DNA from: Actinomycetota bacterium
GTDB taxonomy: Bacteria; Actinomycetota; Actinomycetes; Nanopelagicales; Nanopelagicaceae
Assembly (NCBI GenBank): GCA_947449535.1
Contig: CANFRP010000012.1
Location: 1 to 36,436, forward strand
Direction of reading: 5' to 3'
Length of the DNA: 36,436 nt
Part shown: positions 17,048 to 27,431 of the stretch, in pieces
How positions within the stretch are numbered: position 1 is the stretch's first letter
How the letters are laid out: each line of letters opens with the position of its first letter
Notes under the pieces: model-generated
Database searches by the model: none
The model's input: only the letters and a program-made list of their open reading frames with translations
Told to the model about the DNA's origin: nothing
Position numbers and translations under genes: made by a program

Positions 17048-17455
17048 TTACTTGCGGGCAGATTTGCGAGCAACTAATCGAGTAGCCACCCAATCTACCC
17101 CAGCAGCGAATGAAACTGTTTGTGAGAGTCCTGCAGTTGGCGCCGCATCTTGAATATCACTCGCCTCGATATATCCGTCTCGGCCCATCTTGGGAGTCAT
17201 CAACCAGATATCACCATCCTCCGATAGGAAAGTGAGGGCATCTACCAATTCATCCACCAGGTCACCATCATCTTCGCGAAACCAAATCAAAACCCCATCG
17301 ACAACTTCTTCGGCATCACTGGCAAGCAGTGGACTGCCGACTTTGGAAACGACGGCTGTTCGAAGATCTTCATCGCAATCGGCCCCATGGCCAAATTCGA
17401 GAATGAGGTCGCCGCTCTCAAAGCCAAAACGATCGACTACTGCCTCAGAGCCCAT
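17048..17455 (-). CDS. DUF3052 family protein
   Basis: This 135-residue cytoplasmic acidic protein belongs to a family confined, as far as I know, to actinobacteria (Rv2239c type). Visible family segments are GFESGDLILEFGHGADCDEDLR, VDGVLIWFREDDGDLVDELVDAL, GDIWLMTPKMGRDGYIEASDI and GLSQTV. No catalytic motif is apparent. It lies 35 nt upstream of the peroxiredoxin gene on the same strand and diverges from aceE, a neighbourhood conserved in mycobacteria. ATG 17455 is used. An AAGGGAG lies about 14 nt upstream, too far to be decisive. Confidence 0.9.
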   Translation of the reverse strand: MGSEAVVDRFGFESGDLILEFGHGADCDEDLRTAVVSKVGSPLLASDAEEVVDGVLIWFREDDGDLVDELVDALTFLSEDGDIWLMTPKMGRDGYIEASDIQDAAPTAGLSQTVSFAAGVDWVATRLVARKSARK

Positions 17456-17547
17456 GGGCCAAGTCCACTCCCTTGTGAGCCGGATCGCAAGGGGTATCGC
17501 CTGAAATCAGGTGAATTTTCCCCGTCAGATCGTGGAAAGATACAGCC

Positions 17548-20268
17548 ATGACCAATAGCTCGGAGACTCCAGACCAGTTCATCGATCAGCTCGTAGATAC
17601 TGATCCGCAAGAAACTAAAGAGTGGTCGGATTCCCTGGAAGCCGTTCTTAAAAATGCTGGTCCAGTGCGAGCGCGCTACTTAATGCTCTCCATGATTCAA
17701 AAGGCGCAAGAAGAAAATTTGGGCATTACAGGACTTCGCGGAACTGATTACATCAACTCAATTCCACCTCTGATGGAGCCGGCCTTCCCTGGCGATGAAG
17801 ATATCGAGCGCCGCATTCGTGCTTTTAATCGTTGGAACGCAGCAGTCATGGTGCACCGCGCACAGCGCCCAGGAGTTGGCGTTGGCGGACACATCTCTAC
17901 TTATGCATCTTCTGCATCTTTATATGAAGTTGGCTTTAACCACTTCTTCCGCGGCAAAGATCATGCAGGTGGTGGAGATCAGATTTTCTTCCAGGGCCAT
18001 GCAAGTCCGGGAATGTATGCACGCGCTTTTCTTGAAGGTCGCCTCACCGAGCAACAGATGGATGGCTTCCGCCAAGAACTATCACACGAAGGTGGCGGAC
18101 TCTCCTCTTATCCACACCCACGATTGATGCCAGAGTTCTGGGAGTTCCCAACTGTTTCGATGGGCCTCGGTCCGATCAACGCGATCTACCAAGCTCGCTA
18201 CAACCGTTATCTCCATGGCCGTGGCCTAAAGGACACCAGCGATCAACGCGTCTGGGCATTTCTGGGTGATGGCGAAACCGATGAACCAGAATCATTGGGG
18301 GCACTCTCTCTTGCTGCGCGCGAAGGTTTAGATAATCTGATCTTTGTTATTAACTGTAATTTGCAGCGCTTGGATGGACCTGTTCGTGGCAACGGAAAAA
18401 TCATTCAGGAATTGGAATCGATCTTCAACGGTGCTGGCTGGAACGTCATCAAAGTTGTGTGGGGCCGTGAGTGGGATGAGCTTCTCGCTAAGGATCGCGA
18501 TGGCGCACTTCTAGATTTAATGAATCGCACAACCGATGGTGATTACCAGACCTTTAAGGCCGAATCTGGTGCATATGTTCGCGAGAACTTCTTTGGTCGC
18601 GATCCGCGCACCGCAGCAATGGTTGCCGATTGGTCAGATGAAAAGATTTGGGCACTCAAGCGTGGTGGCCACGACTATCGCAAGTTGTATGCCGCATATA
18701 AAGCAGCAACCGAACATAAGGGTCGTCCAACAGTAATTTTGGCAAAAACAATTAAGGGCTGGACGCTTGGTTCGCACTTTGAAGCTAGAAATGCAACCCA
18801 CCAGATGAAGAAGATGACTCTGGAAGATCTCAAAGCGTTCCGTGACACATTACATATTCCAATTAGCGATGAGCAGATCGATGCCTACTTGCCTCCGTAT
18901 TACCGCCCGGCCGAAGATTCGCCTGAGCACAAATATATGATGGAGCGCCGTGGCGTACTCGGTGGATCAATCCCTTCTCGCCGCCCTAATTCAAAGCCAA
19001 TCGCACAACCTCCAATCACGACCTATGACTCGGTCATGCGCGGCTCTGGCAATCAAGAAGTTGCTACCACGATGGCATTTGTTCGCTTGTTAAAAGATCT
19101 GCTCAAGGATAAAGAGATGGGCAAGCACTTCGTGCCGATCATTCCTGATGAAGCGCGCACCTTTGGTATGGATTCGCTCTTCTCCTCGCTCAAGATCTAC
19201 TCCCCGCATGGCCAGCAATACGCTTCGGTCGACCGCGAATTGATGTTGTCCTATAAGGAGTCGACATCTGGTGTGATCTTGCATGAAGGAATTAACGAAG
19301 CAGGATCTGTCGCATCATTTACTGCAGTCGGTTCTTCCTATTCCACGCATGGTGTTCCGATGATTCCGATCTATATTTTCTACTCCATGTTTGGCTTCCA
19401 ACGCACGGGAGATGCATTCTGGGCAGCTTCCGATCAGATGGTTCGTGGCTTTGTTCTCGGTGCAACCGCTGGTCGCACCACTCTTAACGGTGAAGGCCTT
19501 CAGCACGAAGATGGTCACTCACATCTACTGGCATCTACTAATCCCGCAGTCGTTTGCTATGACCCAGCGTTTGCATTTGAAGTTGGGCACATTGTTCGCG
19601 ATGGTCTCAACCGCATGTATGGCGAGAACAGCGAGAATATTTATTACTACATGACTATTTATAACGAGCCATACGTACAGCCAGCAGCCCCGGCAAATCT
19701 TGATGTTGAGGGTTTGCTCAAAGGTATATATCTCTTCGGTCCCGCTAATGCGCGCAGCAAGAAGAAAGTTCAGATCTTGGCTTCGGGAGTTGCTATGAAC
19801 TGGGCGCTAAAGGCGCAGAAGTTGCTTGAAGAGGATTGGGGCGTAGCTGCCAACATCTGGTCTGTCACTTCATGGAATGAGCTTCGACGTGATGGTCTTG
19901 CAGTAGATCGCCACAACTTACTTAATCCCGATGATCGCAAATCGGCTTATGTCACCACGGCCCTTAAAGGTTACGAAGGACCCGTTGTTGCAGTCTCTGA
20001 TTTCATGCGCTCTGTTCAAGATCAAATCGCACCTTGGGTCCCACAAGAGTTTTACTCACTCGGTACTGATGGGTTTGGCCTCTCAGATACTCGCGGTGCA
20101 CTACGTCGCCACTTCAAGGTTGATGCTGAATCAATCGTTGTTGCCACACTTGCCCAACTCGCACAATCGGGGGAAGTGAAGGCGAAAGTTCTTCGGGAAG
20201 CGATGGAGAAATATCAGATCCACGATGTAACAGCCGCGGAAGCAGGAAATACCGAAGGTTCGGGATGA
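17548..20268 (+). CDS. aceE: Pyruvate dehydrogenase E1 component, homodimeric type
   Basis: This 906-residue thiamine diphosphate enzyme decarboxylates pyruvate and acetylates the lipoyl group of E2, feeding acetyl-CoA synthesis. The ThDP/Mg motif is [10 protein letters not shown] followed by [20 protein letters not shown]. The substrate-pocket region [16 protein letters not shown] and the transketolase-type second half ([29 protein letters not shown]) are intact. Length is normal (E. coli AceE is 886-887). The ATG has GGAAAG 8 nt upstream. The gene diverges from DUF3052. Its stop shares ATGA with glgE, so glucan synthesis genes sit in the same transcript. E2 and E3 are not in the window. Confidence 0.98.
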   Translation: MTNSSETPDQFIDQLVDTDPQETKEWSDSLEAVLKNAGPVRARYLMLSMIQKAQEENLGITGLRGTDYINSIPPLMEPAFPGDEDIERRIRAFNRWNAAVMVHRAQRPGVGVGGHISTYASSASLYEVGFNHFFRGKDHAGGGDQIFFQGHASPGMYARAFLEGRLTEQQMDGFRQELSHEGGGLSSYPHPRLMPEFWEFPTVSMGLGPINAIYQARYNRYLHGRGLKDTSDQRVWAFLGDGETDEPESLGALSLAAREGLDNLIFVINCNLQRLDGPVRGNGKIIQELESIFNGAGWNVIKVVWGREWDELLAKDRDGALLDLMNRTTDGDYQTFKAESGAYVRENFFGRDPRTAAMVADWSDEKIWALKRGGHDYRKLYAAYKAATEHKGRPTVILAKTIKGWTLGSHFEARNATHQMKKMTLEDLKAFRDTLHIPISDEQIDAYLPPYYRPAEDSPEHKYMMERRGVLGGSIPSRRPNSKPIAQPPITTYDSVMRGSGNQEVATTMAFVRLLKDLLKDKEMGKHFVPIIPDEARTFGMDSLFSSLKIYSPHGQQYASVDRELMLSYKESTSGVILHEGINEAGSVASFTAVGSSYSTHGVPMIPIYIFYSMFGFQRTGDAFWAASDQMVRGFVLGATAGRTTLNGEGLQHEDGHSHLLASTNPAVVCYDPAFAFEVGHIVRDGLNRMYGENSENIYYYMTIYNEPYVQPAAPANLDVEGLLKGIYLFGPANARSKKKVQILASGVAMNWALKAQKLLEEDWGVAANIWSVTSWNELRRDGLAVDRHNLLNPDDRKSAYVTTALKGYEGPVVAVSDFMRSVQDQIAPWVPQEFYSLGTDGFGLSDTRGALRRHFKVDAESIVVATLAQLAQSGEVKAKVLREAMEKYQIHDVTAAEAGNTEGSG

Positions 20269-22019
20269 TCGGCCGCTTTCCCATCGTTGATATCTCACCG
20301 GTTGTTAATTTCGGTGAGGAATATGTCGGTGTGAAGGCAATCCCCCATGAGTTAATTGAAGTAAGTGCGACCATCGTTCGAGAAGGTCACGATGCACTAC
20401 ATGCAGAGGTAATTCTCTTTAATCCGGCAGGCAAAGAAGTGTCGCGTTCGCCTATGAAAGAGCTACATCAAGGCACCGATCGCTTCATCGGTGAAGTTCG
20501 CCCTACCTCCATTGGTCATTGGGCCTATGCCATAGAAGCATTTGATAACCAAGAGAAAACTCGTAACCGAGATGCGAAGCGAATTTCAGCAACCAGTGAG
20601 AAATTCCCAATCTATGTCGAGCCAGAGCGCGCTCTTGTCGGTGCGTGGTATGAATTCTTTCCTCGCTCAGAAGGCGCTATCAAAAATAAAGATGGATCAA
20701 TTACATCTGGCACATTTAAGAGTGCAATAGCGAGCCTGCAACGCGTTGCGGATATGAACTTTGATGTTCTCTATATCCCGCCCATTCATCCGATTGGTGT
20801 GGCATTTCGTAAAGGCAAAAACAACTCGTTAGAAGCACTGCCTACTGACCCAGGAGTCCCTTGGGGAATCGGTGGCGCTGCCGGTGGCCACGATGCAGTA
20901 AACCCAGAACTCGGCACTCTCCAAGATTTCGATGCCTTTGTCGCAGCGGCCAAGAAGTTAAAGATTGATGTTGCGCTGGATTTAGCTTTGCAGACATCTC
21001 CCGATCATCCTTGGGTGAAATCTAATCCCGAATGGTTTACCACTCGACCTGATGGCGCCATCGCATACGCGGAGAATCCGCCAAAGAAATATCAGGACAT
21101 TTATCCCATTAATTTCGATAATGATTACGCCGGAATTCTTAAGGAAGTAAAGCGGGTGGTTGATTTTTGGATTGCTCGTGGGATCACTATTTTTCGGGTC
21201 GATAATCCCCACACCAAGCCAGTGCGCTTCTGGCAAGAGTTGATTGGCTTGGTTAATGCCGAGCACCCAGAGATCGTTTTCTTAGCTGAAGCTTTTACTC
21301 GCCCGGCCATGATGCACGCACTTGGTAAAGCCGGTTTTCAACAGTCATACACCTACTTCACCTGGCGCACATCAAAGAATGAATTGATGGAATACGGCCG
21401 CGAGATCTCCAAAGCGACTTCCGCATTCTTCCGCCCCAACTTCTGGGTCAATACACCCGATATTTTGCCCTTCCACTTACAAAGTGGAAATCCTGCAATC
21501 TTTGCTCAACGAGCAGTACTCGCATCCACAATGGCGCCTTCGTGGGGAATGTATTCGGGATATGAGTTATATGAGCATCTTCCTTTTAAGGAAGGCGGAG
21601 AGGAATATCGCGACTCTGAAAAATATGAGATTAAAGTGCGCGATTGGGCAGGTGCCACGAAAGCTGGGCTGAGCCTTGCTCCATTTGTCGCTAAATTAAA
21701 TGAGATTCGCAGAAAGCATCCAGCACTATTGCGCCTTCGCAATTTGGAATTCCATCACTCAGAAAATGATCAAGTGATTGCCTATTCCAAGCGAGAGGGT
21801 AGCGACCTTATTCTTATCGTCGTAAACCTCGACCCGATTCGAGCTCAGGAGACAACGGTGCATTGGAACATGGAGCTCTTGGGATTGCCAGCTTCCCAGT
21901 TTGCAGCGCGCGATGAACTTTATGGCGAGACCTACACCTGGTCAGCACAGACCTTTGTTCGCCTAGATCCCACTCGACCAGTTGGTCGAGTTGCTCATAT
22001 CGCACATGTAAAGATCTAG
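20265..22019 (+). CDS. glgE: Alpha-1,4-glucan:maltose-1-phosphate maltosyltransferase, compact form
   Basis: This 584-residue GH13_3 enzyme transfers maltosyl units from maltose-1-phosphate to linear alpha-1,4-glucan. An N-terminal beta-sandwich domain (about 1-110: [20 protein letters not shown]) leads into the barrel at [15 protein letters not shown]. Catalytic residues are present: nucleophile Asp313 in RVDNPHTKP and acid/base Glu342 in LAEAFTRP, with [28 protein letters not shown] and [11 protein letters not shown]. Canonical GlgE proteins are about 660-700 residues. The active-site numbers are 81 lower than in Streptomyces GlgE (394, 423) because the helical insert (domain S) between the N-domain and the barrel is missing; only about 20 residues link them. 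The start overlaps aceE (ATGA); glgB follows 3 nt later. No treS or maltokinase gene is in the cluster. Confidence 0.96.
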   Translation: MIGRFPIVDISPVVNFGEEYVGVKAIPHELIEVSATIVREGHDALHAEVILFNPAGKEVSRSPMKELHQGTDRFIGEVRPTSIGHWAYAIEAFDNQEKTRNRDAKRISATSEKFPIYVEPERALVGAWYEFFPRSEGAIKNKDGSITSGTFKSAIASLQRVADMNFDVLYIPPIHPIGVAFRKGKNNSLEALPTDPGVPWGIGGAAGGHDAVNPELGTLQDFDAFVAAAKKLKIDVALDLALQTSPDHPWVKSNPEWFTTRPDGAIAYAENPPKKYQDIYPINFDNDYAGILKEVKRVVDFWIARGITIFRVDNPHTKPVRFWQELIGLVNAEHPEIVFLAEAFTRPAMMHALGKAGFQQSYTYFTWRTSKNELMEYGREISKATSAFFRPNFWVNTPDILPFHLQSGNPAIFAQRAVLASTMAPSWGMYSGYELYEHLPFKEGGEEYRDSEKYEIKVRDWAGATKAGLSLAPFVAKLNEIRRKHPALLRLRNLEFHHSENDQVIAYSKREGSDLILIVVNLDPIRAQETTVHWNMELLGLPASQFAARDELYGETYTWSAQTFVRLDPTRPVGRVAHIAHVKI

Positions 22020-22022
22020 TTC

Positions 22023-23972
22023 ATGTCCTTATTTGCACGAATATTTAAATCCAAGCAGAGCGCTAAAGCGGTTGAGCCACAATTCCCACCTGTCGGATAT
22101 CTCAATCCGCAATCCACCTTAGGCGAGATGGATTTATATCTCATCGGCGAAGGGCGTCACGAACGTCTCTGGGAGGCGCTCGGTGCGCACACTCGTCGCA
22201 CACCCGAAGGCGAACTTCTGGGAACTGCTTTCTCGGTATGGGCGCCTAATGCTCGCTCTGTCTCGCTAACTGGCGATCACAACTACTGGGATAAATCCGC
22301 GCATCCGATGATTCCCTTGGGCGGAAATGGAATTTGGGAAATCTTTATTCCCTCGATTGGCGCCGGTACAAAATATAAATTTGCGATTCTTCAACAAGAT
22401 GGTCGGTGGGTTGATCATGCCGATCCCATGGCGCGCGCTACCGAAGTTCCACCGTTGACTGCTTCGATCGTAGATGAGAGCACATTTGCGTGGAGTGATA
22501 GCTCATGGATGGAGCAGCGGAAGAGTTTTCAACCTTGGAAATCTGCACTATCGGTCTATGAAGTTCACTTGGGCTCGTGGAGACCCGGCCTTACTTATCG
22601 CGAGCTGGCAGCTGAATTAACTCAATACATACTGGAACAAGGATTTACGCACGTTGAATTTTTACCAGTAATGGAGCATCCCTTTGGTGGTTCGTGGGGC
22701 TACCAAGTCACCTCGCTCTTCGCTCCCACCTCACGTTTTGGCTCGCCCGATGATTTCCGCTATTTAATTGATCAACTCCATGCTGCAGGTATCGGAACCA
22801 TCATCGATTGGGTGCCAGCACACTTTCCTAAAGATGAATGGGCACTCGCTCGCTTTGATGGAACAGCGTTATATGAGCATGAGGATCCGCGTTTAGGCGA
22901 GCACCCTGATTGGGGCACTCTCATTTTCAATTATGGCCGCAATGAAGTCCGCAATTTTCTTGTAGCCAGCGCGCTCTATTGGTTATTGGAGTTTCATATC
23001 GATGGCATTCGGGTAGATGCCGTGGCTTCGATGTTGTATTTAGATTATTCACGAAAAGAAGGTCAGTGGCTTCCTAATAAATTTGGTGGACGTGAGAATC
23101 TGGAAGCGGTTGCCTTCTTACAAGAAGCCACCGCAACTGCTTATCGACAGGCTCCGGGCATCATGATGATTGCCGAGGAATCGACTGCATGGGGTGGGGT
23201 CACAAAGCCAACATCGGAGAATGGCCTTGGCTTTGGATTTAAGTGGAATATGGGTTGGATGCACGACACTTTGGAATACATCAAACACGAACCGGTTCAC
23301 CGGGCGCATCACCACAACGAACTCACATTTGCGATCTTGTATGCCTATTCCGAGAACTTCTTGCTCCCCCTCTCCCATGATGAAGTGGTGCATGGCAAAG
23401 GTTCGCTCTTGGCAAAAATTCCGGGTGATCGTTGGCAGAAGTTAGCCACACTGCGTGCCCTCTATGGATTTATGTGGGCGCACCCAGGAAAGAAACTTCT
23501 CTTTATGGGATGCGAGTTCGCTCAGAATGATGAATGGAGTGAATCCCGATCACTTGATTGGCACCTCTGCGAATTTGATGAGCACCGCGGTATTCAATCA
23601 GCTCTTCGTTCCATGAATAAGACCTATGTTGGCCTTCCCGCAATGTGGGAGCAAGATATTTCTCCAGCAGGATTCCAATGGCTTGTGGGCGCAGATGCCG
23701 CAGGCAATACCGTCGCATTCGTTCGTTGGGCAAGCGACGGCTCGTGCGTGGTCGCAATTTCAAACTTCTCACCTGTACCGCATGAGAGTTATTCATTACC
23801 AATGCCAAAGGCGGGAATGTGGCGAGAAATACTCAATACTGATGCGCTCGAATTTGGCGGAAGCGGTATCGCCAATTCAGTCATTGAAGCAAAAGCACAG
23901 GAGCGAGATGGGTTTGCTGCTACCGCGACGTTACGAGTTCCACCTCTTGCAACAATCTGGCTTTCGCTTTAA
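22023..23972 (+). CDS. glgB: 1,4-alpha-glucan branching enzyme
   Basis: This 649-residue GH13_9 enzyme makes alpha-1,6 branches in the glucan extended by GlgE. After a short N-terminal leader (about 1-40) there is one CBM48 domain (about 60-150: [23 protein letters not shown]), then the barrel. Active-site residues are nucleophile Asp332 ([15 protein letters not shown]), acid/base Glu385 (MIAEESTAW) and the [14 protein letters not shown] motif. The Asp-Glu spacing of 53 equals that of E. coli GlgB (405, 458). At this length it lacks the extra N-terminal domain of the roughly 730-residue enzymes. Its stop codon is shared with the convergent MFS gene (TTAA, 23969-23972). Confidence 0.97.
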   Translation: MSLFARIFKSKQSAKAVEPQFPPVGYLNPQSTLGEMDLYLIGEGRHERLWEALGAHTRRTPEGELLGTAFSVWAPNARSVSLTGDHNYWDKSAHPMIPLGGNGIWEIFIPSIGAGTKYKFAILQQDGRWVDHADPMARATEVPPLTASIVDESTFAWSDSSWMEQRKSFQPWKSALSVYEVHLGSWRPGLTYRELAAELTQYILEQGFTHVEFLPVMEHPFGGSWGYQVTSLFAPTSRFGSPDDFRYLIDQLHAAGIGTIIDWVPAHFPKDEWALARFDGTALYEHEDPRLGEHPDWGTLIFNYGRNEVRNFLVASALYWLLEFHIDGIRVDAVASMLYLDYSRKEGQWLPNKFGGRENLEAVAFLQEATATAYRQAPGIMMIAEESTAWGGVTKPTSENGLGFGFKWNMGWMHDTLEYIKHEPVHRAHHHNELTFAILYAYSENFLLPLSHDEVVHGKGSLLAKIPGDRWQKLATLRALYGFMWAHPGKKLLFMGCEFAQNDEWSESRSLDWHLCEFDEHRGIQSALRSMNKTYVGLPAMWEQDISPAGFQWLVGADAAGNTVAFVRWASDGSCVVAISNFSPVPHESYSLPMPKAGMWREILNTDALEFGGSGIANSVIEAKAQERDGFAATATLRVPPLATIWLSL

Positions 23973-25171
23973 GCCCGAACCTGCTTTTCGCTACTTCCCA
24001 AGAATGCAGTTGCAGCGGTCAAAATCAGCATCACGCCAGGAATAATAAATGCGGCAGTAACTGACTTTGCCGCAACAGATGAGATAACAAGCTTTACCAA
24101 GAGGACCAGCACAGTATTTACCAAGCCCAATCGAGCCACAACTACTCCGCCCGGAAGATTGCTTCGTCTAGCCGCAATTCCAAAGAACCCGGGAAGAATA
24201 AATGAACATCCGATGCCAGCAAAAATAAATGCAAAAAGGGTGATGATAAATCCAAAGGTTTGATGTGAATGGGAAACTTTGGCTCCTGTGAGAAGAAGGG
24301 TAAGGAATCCCACACCTCCGACTATGGGATTCCAGAACATCCAGAAACGCTCCGGGCGAATAGTGAAGAGCCTATTAATGCTGAAGCGAATGGAGATCAT
24401 GGAGATTACAAAGACAAAGTAAATAAGGATGCTAATTGATGCCCCCATGTGAAGCGTCTTCTTCGCATAAATTGTGGCCCAATCGTTGACCATAAACTCA
24501 ATTTGAATCGCCATCAGCATTCCAAAATTAACGAGTGGTTCAAAAGTAAAGGAAGCGAGAATGCTTTTTAGCGAAGTTGCTGGATGCTCATCATCTGCGG
24601 GAGCGGGGCCCATCAAAATTGGATTTAATTTGTAGATGGCATACATCGAAATGGTCCAACACATAAGCAATAGACCATCTACATGCCAAGTTAAAGGCGT
24701 GAAATCGGTGATCACTAATGCAATCGCAGCGCTTGTTACCGCACCGCTACTCCACAACCCATGGAAGCGGGGCAGCAAAAGCTCGCCCGTCTCTTCCTGT
24801 CGATGAATGGCTTGAGCATTAACCGAGATATGAAATGCCGAGATGCAGAAACCAATTCCAATATTTACCCAGAACCATAAAGTCGCGCTATGCATATGGG
24901 GAACCCAGGCAATGAGTCCATACATGAAGCTGGCACTACCAATAAGAACTGTGCGAACGCCAATCTTATGTACGACATCGCCGATAATGATCAGTGCAAT
25001 CATGGAACCAATTGCACCGAGGGCTAAATAAGTACCGAATTTTCCATTAGAGAGATGCAAGTTATCTTGGATTTCTGGAATGCGAGGCGCAATACACATC
25101 GTTCCGATTCCAAAGAAAAAGAAGAGAGATCTATGAGCCCACTTCTCAACAACGCTGATGGATGATTTCAA
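23969..25171 (-). CDS. MFS transporter, YbjJ-like
   Basis: This 400-residue major facilitator protein has about 12 membrane spans. A first-half pattern ([30 protein letters not shown] and [20 protein letters not shown]) resembles the YbjJ/fucose-permease-like group, with [11 protein letters not shown] and [11 protein letters not shown] in spans 4-5. The substrate is unknown. The start is TTG at 25171, overlapping the stop of the thioredoxin-fold gene (TTGA). No Shine-Dalgarno is visible, so translation probably depends on coupling. It is the last gene of a three-gene minus-strand unit, and its stop is reciprocally shared with glgB. Confidence 0.88.
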   Translation of the reverse strand: MKSSISVVEKWAHRSLFFFFGIGTMCIAPRIPEIQDNLHLSNGKFGTYLALGAIGSMIALIIIGDVVHKIGVRTVLIGSASFMYGLIAWVPHMHSATLWFWVNIGIGFCISAFHISVNAQAIHRQEETGELLLPRFHGLWSSGAVTSAAIALVITDFTPLTWHVDGLLLMCWTISMYAIYKLNPILMGPAPADDEHPATSLKSILASFTFEPLVNFGMLMAIQIEFMVNDWATIYAKKTLHMGASISILIYFVFVISMISIRFSINRLFTIRPERFWMFWNPIVGGVGFLTLLLTGAKVSHSHQTFGFIITLFAFIFAGIGCSFILPGFFGIAARRSNLPGGVVVARLGLVNTVLVLLVKLVISSVAAKSVTAAFIIPGVMLILTAATAFLGSSEKQVRA

Positions 25172-26067
25172 TAGAGTGCACTCGCAAGCATTCCGCGGGC
25201 TTTGATCAAATCAGGATCGGATGGGTCTACTAAATCGAAGAGTTGAATAAGGTGATCGCGCAGTTCCTTACGTTGATCCCCAGAAGTCGCCTTAATGCTC
25301 CCGATCAGGCGAACAAAAGCTGATTGATTAAGCCCCTGTGAAATTTCAATATCGGCAGCTTTCTTAGCGGCTTCAATATCCAAAGGATTGGCATTGGCTG
25401 CCTGGAGCGTGTGGATGGGATCTAGTCCCTTAATGCGAATCAGTAACTCTGTTTGGGCTAGGCCAATTTTCGCAATTTGTTCGGTGGGTTTGCGAGCTAC
25501 CCACTTTTTAAATGCATCGCGCGCAGCTTCGAAGTTACCGGCCTCCATCGCAGCCATTGCTTCTTCTTCTTCTGGCTCAATAATTTCTTCCGGAAGTACA
25601 CCTTCTACTGGACCGTTCCCCACTCCACGCTCTTTGGCAATATCCAAGACTTTATCGATGACAAGTCGAATTTGATCCACGGGTGGAACAGATTCAAAGA
25701 GAGGAACAACTTGCTCTTGAATAATTGCAATCACCACAGGTACTGATTGCACTTGAAGTGCCTTAGCTAGTTGAGGCTCGGCATCAACATTTAGGGTCGC
25801 AATATCCCATGCGCTCTCCCCTTCGGCGCTGGTATCGGCTTTATGAAAAGCCGCCATCGTGTCCATCAAAACACTGAACTGTTCGCTGCGCGGTGACCAG
25901 CAGAGGACAAGGACAACTTTCTTATGTGAAGCTGGAATTATTTCGCCAATAAGTGTTTGTTGGGATATCACTGTTCCAACGAGGTTATCGGGCGTTATCG
26001 CTGGCTTGGCAAGCGCCCCAAGATCGATGACTCCCCCGAAATTTCCAGGAAGTGATGGGTTGCTCAT
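25168..26067 (-). CDS. Thioredoxin-fold protein with TPR-like C-terminus (CnoX/YbbN-like)
   Basis: This 299-residue cytoplasmic protein has an N-terminal thioredoxin-like domain (about 25-140) with VVLVLCWSPRSEQF at the place of the active site. Only Cys56 is present and the CxxC pair is lost, so it is unlikely to be an oxidoreductase. The cis-Pro region QSVPVVIAI follows. The C-terminal half (about 165-299) is helical with TPR-like repeats (AMAAMEAGNFEAARDAF). This order matches CnoX/YbbN, a redox-regulated holdase/co-chaperone in proteobacteria, and actinobacterial relatives. A chaperone role is inference. AGGA lies about 7 nt before the ATG; DUF4032 is 32 nt upstream. Confidence 0.85.
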   Translation of the reverse strand: MSNPSLPGNFGGVIDLGALAKPAITPDNLVGTVISQQTLIGEIIPASHKKVVLVLCWSPRSEQFSVLMDTMAAFHKADTSAEGESAWDIATLNVDAEPQLAKALQVQSVPVVIAIIQEQVVPLFESVPPVDQIRLVIDKVLDIAKERGVGNGPVEGVLPEEIIEPEEEEAMAAMEAGNFEAARDAFKKWVARKPTEQIAKIGLAQTELLIRIKGLDPIHTLQAANANPLDIEAAKKAADIEISQGLNQSAFVRLIGSIKATSGDQRKELRDHLIQLFDLVDPSDPDLIKARGMLASALY

Positions 26068-26099
26068 GGGGCTATCCTGCCAAATAATTGCAAGAAGTG

Positions 26100-27329
26100 T
26101 TAAACGGTGACTTCGCTAACTCCTGAGTCTGTGCGATACGGCAAAATATTGGTGATGTATTCCTGTGTCGCAAAGTCAAGGCCAAGATCTTTACCGGCCT
26201 GCTCTCCCAAATACCAGCGGTGTTCAAGTATCTCGTGGAACATCTGTGCGGGCTCCACGCGTCCACGAAGATTTTCGGGAATCTGATTGAGAACATGATC
26301 AAATACGTCGACCATCCATCGTCGGGCGCTATCTTCAATAGGAGGAAGTGGTTTCTTCTCGCGACCGCGGAATCGATCAAAGGATGCGAGCAATCTCTTC
26401 GCTTGTAACTCTTCGCAGTGAATTCCCATTAAATTGGCAAGGCGGTTTTGGTGATATCCCGCTGCAACAAGTTTGGGAACGAATTTCAATGCCCCGGCGC
26501 CACCATCCATTGAAACTTCTACTTCTTCTACTGCGAATCCAAGATCTTGCAGAGTTCGCATCGCTTTTTCTACAGCGTGCCGATCATCAGGATCCAAAGT
26601 TTGCGGTTCTTTTAACATCTTCCACAAGCGGCGATAACGACGAATGACTCCTTCGCTGGCACGAATGGGATCCATTCCTGGATGCAAGACGCCGGCAATA
26701 GCCAAATCTTCCAACTCTGCGGCGACGTTAAAGAGCGCAATTTCTAGATCGTGTTCGCGTTGTCCATCACTCAAAACTGTTTGGAACTCTCCGGTCTCGG
26801 CATCGACAAGATAGGCCGCGAATTGATCTGCATCACGACGAAATAGTGTGTTGGATAGGGAGCAATCGCCCCACCAGAATCCCAGAAGATGAAGGCGAAC
26901 TAAAAGTAGGGCGAGCGCGTTAGCCATATTAGTGATTTCATGCGGGGTAATAGAACCACTAAGAATTACGCGATACGGCAGTGAGAATGGCAGGTAATGA
27001 GTGGCAAGTGCGACCGGAAGATCTTCGCCATTTACATCAGTACGACCTTCAACGACTGCCACGGGGGTGACGCATGGCGCAAGTCGAGCATTCAATTCGC
27101 GCAGGATTGCATACTCGCGATTAGCGAATTCTTCTACAGTCTCTTTGACTGCATAAATCTCGCTCTCGGCCGAATCACTTGCACGAACCAATCGCACGAT
27201 ATGCCGGGAGATACCGCGCATCTGAGTCAGGGATTCATCCTCCGGCCACTCTTCCACCGGCTTGTTCCATGGCATTCGAGCGAGAGAGGTGATCTCTTCC
27301 GCTAGACCAGTAATTCGCAAGCCAGACAT
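26100..27329 (-). CDS. DUF4032 protein with kinase-like (Kdo/WaaP-type) fold
   Basis: This 409-residue actinobacterial protein has an N-terminal half that reads as a protein-kinase-like fold: Lys62 in AVKET, Glu72 in NREYAIL, catalytic-loop Asp155 with Asn160 in WWGDCSLSNTLF, and metal-binding Asp176 in LVDAETGE. The C-terminal half (about 220-400) is the DUF4032 region (VPKLVAAGYHQNRLANLMGI, MFHEILEHRWYLGEQAGKDL). The substrate is unknown, and nothing in sequence identifies it as a maltokinase. The start at 27329 is preferred because GGGAGA sits 8 nt upstream; ATGs at 27335 and 27347 are alternatives. It is the first gene of the unit with the thioredoxin-fold and MFS genes. Confidence 0.88.
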   Translation of the reverse strand: MSGLRITGLAEEITSLARMPWNKPVEEWPEDESLTQMRGISRHIVRLVRASDSAESEIYAVKETVEEFANREYAILRELNARLAPCVTPVAVVEGRTDVNGEDLPVALATHYLPFSLPYRVILSGSITPHEITNMANALALLLVRLHLLGFWWGDCSLSNTLFRRDADQFAAYLVDAETGEFQTVLSDGQREHDLEIALFNVAAELEDLAIAGVLHPGMDPIRASEGVIRRYRRLWKMLKEPQTLDPDDRHAVEKAMRTLQDLGFAVEEVEVSMDGGAGALKFVPKLVAAGYHQNRLANLMGIHCEELQAKRLLASFDRFRGREKKPLPPIEDSARRWMVDVFDHVLNQIPENLRGRVEPAQMFHEILEHRWYLGEQAGKDLGLDFATQEYITNILPYRTDSGVSEVTV

Positions 27330-27419
27330 AGCCATATTCTCCCGCATCTAGATGAATATCTTCGGTGAATAGCCTGCATACGCGGGTGAGGTTTCCCTCA
27401 TCTTTCGTTAATTTCAGAT

Positions 27420-27425
27420 TAACAT
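27420..27425 (+). promoter_or_regulatory. -10 box for the AI-2E family gene
   Basis: TAACAT lies 6 nt before the ATG at 27432, at the distance expected for a leaderless transcript. No clear -35 is seen. Confidence 0.4.
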
Positions 27426-27431
27426 TTGCAT

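Noticed and set aside
20265-22019. Short GlgE as a frameshifted pseudogene
   Set aside because: The frame is continuous, both ends are conserved and coupled to neighbours, and all catalytic motifs are present.
26100-27329. DUF4032 kinase-like protein as the missing maltokinase of the GlgE pathway
   Set aside because: It has kinase-like residues, but no maltokinase-specific sequence, and it is on the opposite strand in a different operon.
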